Assembly: GCF_900519355.1 (NCBI RefSeq)
Contig: NZ_ULHE01000001.1
Coordinates: 124,001 to 188,000 of the forward strand
Source: Corynebacterium lactis
GTDB lineage: Bacteria; Actinomycetota; Actinomycetes; Mycobacteriales; Mycobacteriaceae
Length of the DNA: 64,000 nt
Reading direction: 5' to 3'
Part shown: one piece after another, positions 54,488 through 64,000 of the stretch
Numbering within the stretch: position 1 is the stretch's first letter
How the letters are laid out: every line of letters starts with the position of its first letter
The notes under the pieces: generated by a model
Seen by the model: the letters and a program-made list of their open reading frames with translations, nothing else
Database searches by the model: none
What the model was told of the DNA's origin: nothing
Position numbers and translations under genes: made by a program

Positions 54488-57400
54488 GTGCTGGAAGGAC
54501 GCATCTTGCAGTCTCCCGCCAGACCAAGGCAGTAACCGGTATTCCCGGAGCTTCGAAGAGGTACTCGTTTGCAAAGATTCAGGAGCCGATCGCGGTTCCT
54601 GGTCTGCTTGACCTGCAGCGTGAGTCTTTCGCATGGCTCGTTGGCGCCCCTGAGTGGCGCGCACGACGCCAGGAGGAGCTCGGTGAAGGCGTTCGGGTTA
54701 CCAGCGGTCTTGAAGATATTCTCGAAGAGCTCTCCCCGATCGAGGACTACTCCCAGAAGATGTCCCTGACGCTGTCGGACCCGTGGTTCGACTCCGTTAA
54801 GAACACTGTGGATGAGTCCAAGGATAAGGACATCAACTACTCGGCTCCCCTCTACGTCACCGCGGAGTTCACCAACCGCGAGACCGGCGAGATTAAGAGC
54901 CAGACCGTCTTCATCGGAGATTTCCCGATGATGACCGACAAGGGCACGTTCATCGTCAACGGCACCGAGCGTGTCGTCGTCTCCCAGCTCGTGCGCTCCC
55001 CGGGCGTCTACTTCGATGAGACCATCGATAAGTCCACCGAGCGTCCGCTGCACTCTGTGAAGATCATCCCGTCGCGCGGCGCGTGGCTGGAGTTCGACGT
55101 CGACAAGCGGGACACCGTCGGCGTTCGCATCGACCGCAAGCGTCGCCAGCCGGTGACCGTCCTGCTGAAGGCCTTCGGCTGGACCACCGAGGAGATCAAG
55201 GAGCGCTTCGGCTTCTCCGAGATCATGATGACCACCCTGGAGAAGGACGGCGTCGCCAATACCGACGAGGCTCTGCTGGAGATTTACCGCAAGCAGCGCC
55301 CGGGTGAGCCGCCGACGCGCGAATCCGCCCTTGCCCTGCTGGAGAACAACTTCTTCAAACCGAAGCGCTACGACCTGGCAAAGGTCGGCCGCTACAAGGT
55401 CAACCGCAAGCTGGGCCTCGGCGGCGACGCCACCGGCGAGATGGTGCTGACCGAGCAGGACATCGCGACCACCATCGAGTACCTGGTCCGCCTGCACGAC
55501 GGCGAGAAGACCATGACTTCGCCCGACGGCGTAGAGGTTCCGGTCGAGGTCGACGACATCGACCACTTCGGTAACCGCCGCCTGCGCACCGTCGGCGAGC
55601 TGATCCAGAACCAGGTCCGCGTCGGCCTGTCGCGCATGGAGCGCGTCGTCCGCGAGCGCATGACCACCCAGGATGTTGAGTCGATCCAGCCGACCACCCT
55701 GATTAACGTGCGCCCGGTCTCCGCTGCCATCCGCGAGTTCTTCGGTACCTCGCAGCTCTCGCAGTTCATGGACCAGAACAACTCCCTGTCCGGCCTGACC
55801 CACAAGCGCCGCCTGTCGGCCCTGGGTCCGGGTGGCCTGACCCGTGACCGCGCGGGCCTCGAGGTCCGCGACGTCCACCCGTCTCACTACGGCCGCATGT
55901 GCCCGATTGAGACCCCGGAAGGTCCGAACATTGGCCTGATCGGTTCGCTGTCCTGCTACGCACGCGTGAACCCGTTCGGCTTCATCGAGACCCCGTACCG
56001 TCGCGTCATCGACGGTCAGATCACCGACCAGGTGGACTACCTAACCGCCGATGAAGAGGACCGCTACGTCGTCGCCCAGGCGAACACTCCGGTCGACGAG
56101 AACGGCCACTTCGTCCAGGAGACCCTGTCCGTGCGTAAGAAGGGTGGCGACGTCGAGTCGGTCCGCGCCGACGAGGTTGACTACCTGGACGTTTCCCCGC
56201 GCCAGATGGTGTCGGTGGCAACCGCAATGATTCCGTTCCTCGAGCACGACGACGCTAACCGTGCCCTCATGGGCGCGAACATGCAGCGCCAGGCCGTGCC
56301 GCTGCTGCGTTCCGAGGCTCCGTTCGTGGGCACCGGCATGGAGCTGCGCGCAGCTTACGACGCCGGCGACGTCATCGTCGCGCCGACTGCAGGCGTCGTC
56401 GAGACGGTCTCTGCTGACTTTGTCACCATCATGGACGACGAGGGCCAGCGCCACACCTTCCTGCTGCGCAAGTTCGAGCGCACCAACCAGGGCACCTGCT
56501 ACAACCAGAAGCCGCTGGTGGACGAGGGGCAGCGCGTCGAGGCCGGTCAGGTCATCGCCGACGGCCCGGGCACCGACAACGGCGAAATGGCGCTGGGCAA
56601 GAACCTGCTCGTCGCCTTCATGCCGTGGGAAGGCCACAACTACGAGGACGCCATCATCCTCAACCAGCGCATGGTTGAGCAGGACATCCTCACCTCGATC
56701 CACATCGAGGAGCACGAGATCGACGCCCGCGACACCAAGCTGGGTCCGGAGGAGATCACCCGCGACATTCCGAACGCGTCCGAGGAGATGCTGAAGGACC
56801 TCGACGACCGCGGCATCGTCCGCATCGGCGCCGACGTCCGCGACGGCGACATCCTCGTCGCTAAGACCACCCCGAAGGGCGAGACGGAGCTGACCCCGGA
56901 GGAGCGCCTGCTGCGCGCCATCTTCGGCGAGAAGTCCCGCGAGGTCCGCGACACCTCCATGCGCGTCCCGCACGGCGAGTCCGGCAAGGTCATCGGCGTC
57001 CGCGTCTTCTCGCGTGAGGACGACGACGACCTGGCTCCTGGCGTCAACGAGATGGTCCGCGTCTACGTCGCCCAGAAGCGCAAGATCCAGGACGGCGACA
57101 AGATGGCAGGTCGCCACGGTAACAAGGGCGTTATCGGCAAGATCCTGCCGCAGGAAGACATGCCGTTCCTGCCGGACGGCACCCCGGTCGACGTCATCCT
57201 GAACACCCACGGTGTTCCGCGTCGTATGAACATCGGCCAGGTCCTCGAGGTTCACCTCGGCTGGCTGGCGAAGGCCGGCTGGGCCATCGAGGGTGACCCG
57301 GAGTGGGCAAAGCGCCTCCCGGCCGACCTCTACGATGTCCCGTCCGACTCCCTGGTCGCCACCCCGGTGTTCGACGGTGCGGAAAACGACGAGCTGGCCG

Positions 57401-57975
57401 GCCTGCTCGCCTCCTCGCGCCCGAACCGCGACGGCGAGGTCCTGGTCAACGCAGACGGCAAGGCAACCCTGTTCGACGGCCGCTCCGGCGAGAAGTTCCC
57501 GTTCCCGGTGTCTGTCGGCTACATGTACATGCTGAAGCTGCACCACCTGGTCGACGAGAAGATTCACGCTCGTTCTACCGGCCCGTACTCCATGATTACG
57601 CAGCAGCCGCTGGGCGGTAAGGCCCAGTTCGGTGGCCAGCGTTTCGGCGAGATGGAGGTGTGGGCGATGCAGGCATACGGCGCCGCCTACACCCTGCAGG
57701 AACTCCTGACCATCAAGTCCGACGACGTGGTCGGCCGCGTGAAGGTCTACGAGGCAATCGTGAAGGGCGACAACATTCCGGATCCGGGTATTCCGGAGTC
57801 GTTCAAGGTGCTTCTGAAGGAACTGCAGTCGCTGTGCCTGAACGTCGAGGTCCTTTCGGCCGACGGCGTTCCGGTGGAGCTGGGCTCCTCCGACGACGAG
57901 GAACTCGACCACGCGACCGCGTCCCTCGGCATTAACCTGTCCCGCGACGAGCGTTCCGACGCTGACTCCGCATAG
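54488..57975 (+). CDS. rpoB: DNA-directed RNA polymerase subunit beta; one base missing near 54508
   Basis: Catalytic beta subunit. From GTG 54488 the reading is V-L-E-G-R-I-L, matching the corynebacterial RpoB start. The continuation [23 protein letters not shown] is in the next frame, as if TTG-GCA had lost a G at 54508. That second frame then runs unbroken to 57975. The first ATG in the long frame is 54760, about 92 residues in, and no ATG, GTG or TTG lies between, so starting there would delete conserved sequence. The rifampicin region ([20 protein letters not shown], with LSALGPGGL after it, 55744-55836) is wild type. In an essential gene the shift is almost surely a sequence error. rpoC follows. 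Confidence 0.95.
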
Positions 57976-58130
57976 TTTCACCCCGCTTTCCGACGAAAGC
58001 GAAACTGTGTGAGTCAGGGCTCGGAAAGCCCGAACTCGCGCTAGAACCCAAAGAACACTGAAAACGTAAAAAACCTCCGCAAAGAAAATAGATTTTCCGC
58101 AATTTCGTTGCGGAGGGAAAGGGAAAACAG

Positions 58131-61100
58131 GTGCTCGACGTCAACAACTTTGACGAGCTCCGGATTGGGCTCGCAACCGCCGACGACATCCGCCGCTGGT
58201 CTCGCGGTGAGGTTAAGAAGCCCGAGACGATCAACTACCGTACGCTGAAGCCGGAAAAGGACGGCCTTTTCTGTGAGCGTATCTTCGGCCCGACCCGCGA
58301 CTGGGAGTGTGCTTGTGGTAAGTACAAGCGCGTCCGCTTCAAGGGCATCATCTGTGAGCGCTGTGGCGTTGAGGTGACCAAGTCGAAGGTCCGTCGTGAG
58401 CGCATGGGCCACATTGAGCTGGCCGCACCGGTCACTCACATCTGGTACTTCAAGGGCGTGCCGTCCCGCCTCGGCTACCTGCTCGACCTGGCTCCGAAGG
58501 ATCTGGAAAAGATCATCTACTTCGCAGCCAACATCATCACCTCCGTCGACGAGGAGGCACGTCACAACGACCAGGAGACCCTGGAAGCTGACATGCTCGT
58601 CGACAAGAAGCTGGTCGAGGACGACCGCGACCAGGAGCTGGCCGAGCGCGCCCAGACCCTCGAAGAGGACCTGGCCGAGCTCGAGGCCACCGGCGCGAAG
58701 GCCGACGCCCGCAAGAAGGTTCAGTCCGCCGCCGAGCGCGAGATGCGCCACATCCGCGAGCGCGCACAGCGCGAGCTCGATCGCCTCGACGAGATCTGGA
58801 ACACCTTCATCAAGCTCGAGCCGAAGCAGATGATCATCGACGAGGGTATCTACACCGAACTCGTCGACCGCTACGAGGATTACTTCACCGGCGGCATGGG
58901 TGCTGAGGCTATCCAGACCCTGATCCGCAACTTCGACCTCGCAGCCGAGGCCGAGGAGCTGCGCGAGATCATTCGCGACGGCAAGGGCCAGAAGAAGATG
59001 CGCGCGCTCAAGCGCCTGAAGGTCGTCACCGCGTTCCTTCAGTCCGGCAACGACCCGGCCGCGATGGTCCTCGACTGCATCCCGGTCATTCCGCCGGAGC
59101 TGCGCCCGATGGTTCAGCTCGACGGTGGCCGCTTCGCCACCTCCGACCTGAACGACCTGTACCGTCGCGTCATCAACCGCAACAACCGCCTGAAGCGCAT
59201 GATCGACCTCGGCGCTCCGGAGATCATCGTCAACAACGAGAAGCGCATGCTTCAGGAGTCCGTTGACGCCCTCTTCGACAACGGCCGCCGTGGCCGTCCG
59301 GTCACCGGCCCGGGCAACCGCCCGCTGAAGTCGCTGTCCGATCTGCTGAAGGGTAAGCAGGGTCGTTTCCGTCAGAACCTGCTGGGTAAGCGCGTCGACT
59401 ACTCCGGTCGTTCCGTTATTATCGTCGGCCCGCAGCTGAAGCTGCACCAGTGTGGTCTGCCGAAGCTGATGGCCCTCGAGCTGTTCAAGCCGTTTGTGAT
59501 GAAGGAGCTCGTGGCCAAGAGCTACGCGCAGAACATCAAGTCGGCCAAGCGCATGGTTGAGCGTCAGCGCCCCGAGGTGTGGGACGTTCTCGAAGACGTC
59601 ATTACCGGCCACCCGGTTCTGCTCAACCGTGCACCTACGCTGCACCGCCTGGGTATCCAGGCGTTCGAGCCGATTCTGGTCGAGGGTAAGGCCATCCAGC
59701 TGCACCCGCTGGCCTGTGAGGCCTTCAACGCCGACTTCGACGGTGACCAGATGGCAGTCCACCTGCCGCTGTCGTCAGAGGCCCAGGCCGAGGCCCGCAT
59801 CCTGATGCTGTCCTCGAACAACATCCTGTCCCCGGCATCCGGTAAGCCGCTGGCTATGCCGCGTCTGGACATGGTGACCGGCCTGTACTTCCTGACCCTG
59901 GAGAAGCCGGAGCTTCCGGGCGCCCACAAGGACGCATCCGCCGACGCGCCGGAGTCCGGCATCTACTCGACCCCGGCCGAGGCCATCATGGCCTACGACC
60001 GCGGCGCAATTGGCCTGCAGAGCCCGATCAAGGTTCGCATCAACCACCTGCGTCCGCCGGCCGACATCGAGGCCGAGCAGTTCCCGGATGGCTGGAACAA
60101 GGGCGAGACCTGGCTGGCGTCGACCACCCTGGGTCGCGTGATGTTCAACGAGCTGCTGCCGTGGAACTACCCGTACGTCGAGGGCGTGATGGCGAAGAAG
60201 CCACAGGCTGCCATCATTAACGACCTCGCCGCGAAGTACCCGATGATCACCGTCGCGCAGACCGTCGACAAGCTAAAGGACGCCGGTTTCTACTGGGCTA
60301 CCCGCTCGGGCGTGACCATCGCTATGTCCGACGTGCTGGTTCTCCCGAACAAGCGCGAGATCCTCAACGGCTACGAGGAGAAGGCCGCCACGGTGGAGAA
60401 GAAGTTCCGCCGCGGTAAGCTCTCCGCCGCCGAGCGCCACGAGTCGCTGGTCAACCTCTGGAAGGCCGCGACCGCCGAGGTCGGTGAGAAGGTCGAGGCT
60501 CTGTACCCGGACGACAACCCGATTCCGATGATCGTGAAGTCGGGTGCTGCCGGTAACATGGGCCAGATTCACTCCCTGGCCGGCATGAAGGGCATGGTTA
60601 CCAACCCGCGTGGTGAGTACATCACCCGCCCGATTAAGACCTCCTTCCGCGAAGGCCTCTCGGTCCTCGAGTACTTCAACAACTCGCACGGTTCCCGTAA
60701 GGGCCTGGCCGATACCGCACTGCGTACCGCAGACTCGGGCTACCTGACCCGTCGTCTGGTCGACGTTGCGCAGGACGTCATCGTCCGCGAGGAGGACTGT
60801 GGCACCACCGACGGCGTCATCGTCGAGATCGGCGAGGACGGCCTGGACGCCACCGGCAACCCGACCGGCGAGATTCGTCGCGCCAAGTACGTCGAGACCG
60901 CCGCGATCGCGCGTGTCCTGGCTGCCGACATCACCGATGCCGACGGCAACGTCCTGGTCGAGGCCGGCACCGACCTGAACGACTCCCACGTCACCCTGGC
61001 TCTGTCCCACGGTGTCAAGGAGGTCAAGGTCCGCTCGGTCATGACCTGTACGACCGCCACCGGCGTCTGCGCCAAGTGCTACGGCCGTTCCATGGCGACC

Positions 61101-62102
61101 GGCAAGCTGGTCGATATCGGAGAGGCAGTCGGCATCGTCGCCGCACAGTCCATTGGTGAGCCGGGTACCCAGCTGACCATGCGTACGTTCCACCAGGGTG
61201 GTGTCGGTGGCGACATTACCGGTGGTCTGCCGCGAGTCCAGGAGCTCTTCGAGGCCCGCGTCCCGAAGAACAAGGCCCCGCTGGCCCGCGAGGACGGCCG
61301 CGTCCGCCTGGAGGAGGACGACCACTTCTACACCCTGACCCTGATCCCGGACGCCAACAGCGAGGACGAGGTTGTCTACGACAAGCTCTCCAAGCGCCAG
61401 GGCCTGGCCGAGATCACCGTCGACGGCCGCCGCCGCGCAATCCGCGATGGCGACCACGTGGTCAAGGGCCAGCAGCTGCTCAAGGGCGCTGCGGACCCGC
61501 ACGAGGTGCTCGAGGTCCTGGGTCGCCGTGGCGTCCAGCGCCACCTGATCGAGGAAGTCCAGTCGGTCTACCGTGACCAGGGTGTGGCTATCCACGACAA
61601 GCACATCGAGGTTATCGTCAGCCAGATGCTGCGTCGCGTGATCGTGTCCAAGCCGGGCGACTCCGACCTGCTGCCGGGCGCTCTTGTCGAGCGTTCGACC
61701 GTGATGGCGAAGAACCGCGAGCTGGTCGCAAGCGGCGGAAACGTCATCGAGGGCCGCCGCGTCCTGATGGGCATCACGAAGGCCTCGCTGGCCACCGAGT
61801 CCTGGCTGTCGGCCGCCTCCTTCCAGGAGACGACCCGCGTGCTTACCGACGCCGCTATCAACAAGCGCTCCGACAAGCTGATCGGCCTGAAGGAGAACGT
61901 CATCATCGGTAAGCTGATTCCGGCCGGTACCGGTATCGCCCGCTACCGCAACATCTCGGTCGAGCCGACCGAGGAGGCGGCACGCCAGGCTGCGGCTCCG
62001 TTCGCGTCCTTCGGCGAGGGCTTCTACGGCGCGGAGGACACCTACGGCATCGAGCCGGTCGGTTCCGCCGTTCCGCTGGACGACATCGGAACCTTCGAGT
62101 AA
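58131..62102 (+). CDS. rpoC: DNA-directed RNA polymerase subunit beta'
   Basis: A 1323-residue catalytic subunit. The N-terminal zinc ribbon uses Cys60, 62, 75 and 78. The active-site [12 protein letters not shown] binds Mg through Asp535, 537 and 539. The second zinc site includes Cys973, 980 and 983 ([11 protein letters not shown]). A coiled, acidic insert near 150-220 is typical of actinobacteria. The start is GTG 58131 behind GGAGGGAAAGG, the N-terminus [20 protein letters not shown] being diagnostic. It lies 155 bp after rpoB. Confidence 0.97.
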   Translation: MLDVNNFDELRIGLATADDIRRWSRGEVKKPETINYRTLKPEKDGLFCERIFGPTRDWECACGKYKRVRFKGIICERCGVEVTKSKVRRERMGHIELAAPVTHIWYFKGVPSRLGYLLDLAPKDLEKIIYFAANIITSVDEEARHNDQETLEADMLVDKKLVEDDRDQELAERAQTLEEDLAELEATGAKADARKKVQSAAEREMRHIRERAQRELDRLDEIWNTFIKLEPKQMIIDEGIYTELVDRYEDYFTGGMGAEAIQTLIRNFDLAAEAEELREIIRDGKGQKKMRALKRLKVVTAFLQSGNDPAAMVLDCIPVIPPELRPMVQLDGGRFATSDLNDLYRRVINRNNRLKRMIDLGAPEIIVNNEKRMLQESVDALFDNGRRGRPVTGPGNRPLKSLSDLLKGKQGRFRQNLLGKRVDYSGRSVIIVGPQLKLHQCGLPKLMALELFKPFVMKELVAKSYAQNIKSAKRMVERQRPEVWDVLEDVITGHPVLLNRAPTLHRLGIQAFEPILVEGKAIQLHPLACEAFNADFDGDQMAVHLPLSSEAQAEARILMLSSNNILSPASGKPLAMPRLDMVTGLYFLTLEKPELPGAHKDASADAPESGIYSTPAEAIMAYDRGAIGLQSPIKVRINHLRPPADIEAEQFPDGWNKGETWLASTTLGRVMFNELLPWNYPYVEGVMAKKPQAAIINDLAAKYPMITVAQTVDKLKDAGFYWATRSGVTIAMSDVLVLPNKREILNGYEEKAATVEKKFRRGKLSAAERHESLVNLWKAATAEVGEKVEALYPDDNPIPMIVKSGAAGNMGQIHSLAGMKGMVTNPRGEYITRPIKTSFREGLSVLEYFNNSHGSRKGLADTALRTADSGYLTRRLVDVAQDVIVREEDCGTTDGVIVEIGEDGLDATGNPTGEIRRAKYVETAAIARVLAADITDADGNVLVEAGTDLNDSHVTLALSHGVKEVKVRSVMTCTTATGVCAKCYGRSMATGKLVDIGEAVGIVAAQSIGEPGTQLTMRTFHQGGVGGDITGGLPRVQELFEARVPKNKAPLAREDGRVRLEEDDHFYTLTLIPDANSEDEVVYDKLSKRQGLAEITVDGRRRAIRDGDHVVKGQQLLKGAADPHEVLEVLGRRGVQRHLIEEVQSVYRDQGVAIHDKHIEVIVSQMLRRVIVSKPGDSDLLPGALVERSTVMAKNRELVASGGNVIEGRRVLMGITKASLATESWLSAASFQETTRVLTDAAINKRSDKLIGLKENVIIGKLIPAGTGIARYRNISVEPTEEAARQAAAPFASFGEGFYGAEDTYGIEPVGSAVPLDDIGTFE

Positions 62103-62116
62103 ATCGATAACTCCGT

Positions 62117-62137
62117 CGGGCCCGTCGCGCGGGCCCG
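62117..62137 (+). terminator. GC-rich hairpin after rpoC
   Basis: An eight-base stem CGGGCCCG / CGGGCCCG around TCGCG, 15 bp after the rpoC stop. There is no T-run, so it may be a processing or weak termination site rather than an intrinsic terminator. Confidence 0.4.
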
Positions 62138-62337
62138 GCACGGCTTCGTTTCCCGGGGTAGGGGAGCGGGAGATAACCTCCCCACCCTCGGGTCACGGAG
62201 CACAGGCCTCGCCCCGTCGAGGCGGCAACCGGGATACCCCCGGCCACTGCTAACACTTCCCACTAACGTCGCGTTGGTGGAGGTGCGCAGGGGCCGGGGT
62301 TTTCCTTTGCGCTCATCGAGGGGTAGAAAGAACTCCC

Positions 62338-63048
62338 ATGACCATCATCACCGCCATCCAGCCCGATCCGACCGCGCCTCTTGCACGATTCGCCCCGTGG
62401 CTAGAGGAGTCGGAACCCGGCACGCTCGAGCTACGAGTCGTCCCGCTGTTTTCCGAGCCAGTGCCCCGGATCGCCGACTGCGGCGACGCCATCATCCTGC
62501 TAGGCGGCTCCACCAACGCGCTGTCGCACGACGAAACACCGTGGATGCGCCCCCTACACTCGCTGCTTGCCGACGCGCGCAGCGCCGGCCTCCCGGTGCT
62601 CGGCATCTGCCTCGGGCATCAGATCCTCGCGGACTTCCTCGGCGGCGACGTCGAAGTAGAGGCCGAGGGGATGGCGGAGGAAGGCGCCGTCGAGATTGCG
62701 CTGACGGACGCGGGAATGGCGGAGCCTCTGTTCCGGGGCCTCGATCAGACCTTCCTCGCCGCCGAGTCCCATTTCGATGCCGTGGTCCGCATCCCGAAAG
62801 GGGCGGAGCTCCTCGCCTCGTCAGCGAAGTGTCCGGTCCAGTCGTTCCGGATGGGCAGCTTCATCGGCATGCAGTTCCACCCGGAGGCGACCCCGGAAAT
62901 CATGGAGAACTGGGCGGTCGAATACGGGGGAGAGCCAGGCGTAGTGGGGGGTGAAATGCGGCGTGTAGACGAGGCAATTGTGGCCAGTGGGCGGAGCATT
63001 GCCCGCGCGTTCGCGGGCGAGGTAGCGCGGCGGCGGGCGGCGTCGTAG
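62338..63048 (+). CDS. Class I glutamine amidotransferase-like protein
   Basis: A 236-residue protein with the triad-type fold: GICLGHQILADFLGG (nucleophile Cys91) and MQFHPEATPEIM (His-x-Glu) near residue 180. No synthase partner is encoded beside it. Its substrate is not evident; stand-alone proteins of this sort resemble GMP-synthase glutaminase domains or gamma-glutamyl hydrolases. It lies between rpoC and rpsL with its own GGTAGAAAG site. The 11-mer is at 62565. Confidence 0.85.
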   Translation: MTIITAIQPDPTAPLARFAPWLEESEPGTLELRVVPLFSEPVPRIADCGDAIILLGGSTNALSHDETPWMRPLHSLLADARSAGLPVLGICLGHQILADFLGGDVEVEAEGMAEEGAVEIALTDAGMAEPLFRGLDQTFLAAESHFDAVVRIPKGAELLASSAKCPVQSFRMGSFIGMQFHPEATPEIMENWAVEYGGEPGVVGGEMRRVDEAIVASGRSIARAFAGEVARRRAAS

Positions 63049-63348
63049 AGCGAAAAGCTTCTTCGAGCTGGGGTGATAAGCACCTAGCTACCAGGGGGTT
63101 TGGGGAAAAACCCCAGCTAGCGTACTGTTAAACAACGATCCCAGAAATGAATTGGGAACTTGAGACATTACCCAGTAGGCCAGCGAGAGCGGCTGACTGG
63201 GTTTCGCACGTTCAAAATCCCTCCGCGGTTTTCGGTTTCGGTGGGCTCACCGCCCGATGAATGGCAGGCCACTTGTGGCCCCACATTCCTCTCTGGTTGG
63301 CGCCGAAGTCGGAAACATTCGCGGGGATTGAAAACAGAAAGAGGCTTC
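63049..63348 (+). promoter_or_regulatory. rpsL upstream region
   Basis: A 300-bp gap that should contain the promoter of the str operon (rpsL, rpsG and presumably fusA, tuf beyond the window). A stem-loop built from TAGCT/AGCTA with GGGG/CCCC arms lies at about 63087-63120 and may end the upstream transcript. GAAAGAGG precedes rpsL. I see no gene here. Confidence 0.5.
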
Positions 63349-63720
63349 ATGCCCACTATGCAGCAGCTGGTCCGCAAGGGCCGCCATGACAAGAAGGCTA
63401 AGGTCGCGACCGCAGCCCTGAAGGGTTCCCCGCAGCGTCGCGGCGTGTGCACCCGCGTGTACACCACCACCCCGAAGAAGCCGAACTCGGCACTTCGTAA
63501 GGTCGCTCGTGTTCGCCTGACCTCCGGCGTCGAGGTTTCCGCGTACATCCCGGGTGAGGGCCACAACCTGCAGGAGCACTCCATGGTGCTCGTCCGCGGC
63601 GGTCGTGTGAAGGACCTCCCGGGTGTCCGCTACAAGATCGTCCGTGGTTCCCTCGACACCCAGGGTGTCAAGGACCGCAAGCAGGCACGTTCCCGCTACG
63701 GCGCGAAGAAGGAGAAGTAA
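63349..63720 (+). CDS. rpsL: Ribosomal protein uS12
   Basis: A 123-residue decoding-centre protein. [15 protein letters not shown] with Lys43 and [13 protein letters not shown] with Lys88 are the streptomycin-relevant sites, both wild type. ATG 63349 ([12 protein letters not shown]) is the family start, although the frame is open upstream. Confidence 0.98.
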   Translation: MPTMQQLVRKGRHDKKAKVATAALKGSPQRRGVCTRVYTTTPKKPNSALRKVARVRLTSGVEVSAYIPGEGHNLQEHSMVLVRGGRVKDLPGVRYKIVRGSLDTQGVKDRKQARSRYGAKKEK

Positions 63721-63723
63721 ACC

Positions 63724-64000
63724 ATGCCACGTAAGGGTCCCGCACAGAAGCGTCCCGTCGTCAACGACCCGGTCTACGGCTCCCCGCTGGTGTCGCAGCT
63801 CGTTAACAAGGTTCTCCTGGACGGTAAGAAGTCCACTGCAGAGCGCATCGTCTACGGTGCCCTCGAGCTCTGCCAGGAGAAGACCGGCACCGACCCGGTG
63901 CTCACCCTGAAGCGCGCTATCGAGAACGTCAAGCCGGCTCTCGAGGTCCGCTCCCGCCGCGTCGGTGGCGCCACCTACCAGGTTCCGGTCGAGGTCCGCC
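63724..64000 (+). CDS. rpsG: Ribosomal protein uS7, 5' part (3' end outside window)
   Basis: It starts ATG 63724, 3 bp after rpsL. The visible 92 residues ([20 protein letters not shown], then [16 protein letters not shown] and [18 protein letters not shown]) are the conserved S7 N-terminal half that nucleates assembly of the 30S head. Still open at the window edge. Confidence 0.97.
   Translation, partial: MPRKGPAQKRPVVNDPVYGSPLVSQLVNKVLLDGKKSTAERIVYGALELCQEKTGTDPVLTLKRAIENVKPALEVRSRRVGGATYQVPVEVR

Noticed and set aside
54760..57975. ATG 54760 as the true start of rpoB
   Set aside because: Upstream sequence in the same frame encodes conserved RpoB residues (AVSRQTK to [10 protein letters not shown]); starting at 54760 would delete about 91 of them.
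56041..62141. Very long open frames on the minus strand opposite rpoB and rpoC (over 550 codons each)
   Set aside because: They mirror GC-rich codon bias of the highly conserved plus-strand genes, have Val/Leu/Arg-rich low-complexity products and no ribosome-binding sites or domains.
1..64000. CRISPR arrays, prophage, insertion sequences, rRNA genes
   Set aside because: No regularly spaced direct repeats, no transposase, integrase or phage structural genes and no rRNA sequence were seen.

Overview
The window is GC-rich chromosomal DNA of an actinobacterium, most likely a Corynebacterium. Pointers are the gene order tRNA-Trp, secE, nusG, rplK, rplA, rplJ, rplL, rpoB, rpoC, rpsL, rpsG; a DUF3068 (PorA-family) protein just upstream of rpoB; a full menaquinone gene set with a GGR-type MenJ and an MgtA-type mannosyltransferase next to menG; and the long acidic N-terminus of NusG. 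I cannot fix the species.

Layout. 1-5.9 kb: end of hemL, a frameshifted histidine phosphatase, then a System II cytochrome c maturation block (TlpA-like thioredoxin, CcdA, ResB, CcsB). 5.9-8.6 kb: rmlB-rmlC-rmlA for dTDP-sugar precursors, with no rmlD in the window. 8.6-31.4 kb: accessory and housekeeping genes (DUF4229 protein, alpha/beta hydrolases, menA, menE, msrA, a YkvI-like membrane protein, a CPA1 antiporter, an EamA transporter, a VbhA-type antitoxin with a gutted fic gene, alkB, a UvrA-like ATPase, arfB, pdxY, menB, a large lipoprotein, menC, an MFS transporter). 31.4-38.2 kb: menD, a DUF3592 protein, an mgtA-like gene, menG, menJ (frameshifted as read) and a polyprenyl diphosphate synthase, so ring and tail of menaquinone are largely made here. 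38.4-39.2 kb: tRNA-Tyr, Thr, Met, Trp. 39.4-44.6 kb: secE, nusG and the L11/L1/L10/L7-L12 ribosomal protein genes, interrupted by one unknown gene. 44.7-52.9 kb: an anchored-repeat metal-type ABC transporter island (three wall/membrane-anchored repeat proteins, a repeat-carrying solute-binding lipoprotein, an ATPase and a permease), preceded by a Zur-box-like palindrome that overlaps a promoter. 53-64 kb: DUF3068 protein, rpoB, rpoC, a glutamine amidotransferase-like protein, rpsL and the start of rpsG.

Three observations stand out. (1) An exact 11-mer, GCTTGCCGACG, occurs 17 times on the two strands by my manual count, in three codon phases and once between genes, far above chance; I know no described function for it. 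(2) The transporter island sits between rplL and rpoB, has a likely zinc-responsive operator, and its repeat domains share an H-x-H-x2-W motif suited to metal capture at the cell surface. (3) Four genes, including essential rpoB, are each broken by what looks like loss of one base in a short homopolymer, which points to sequence error more than to real gene decay. Three families of intergenic palindromic repeats are also present.
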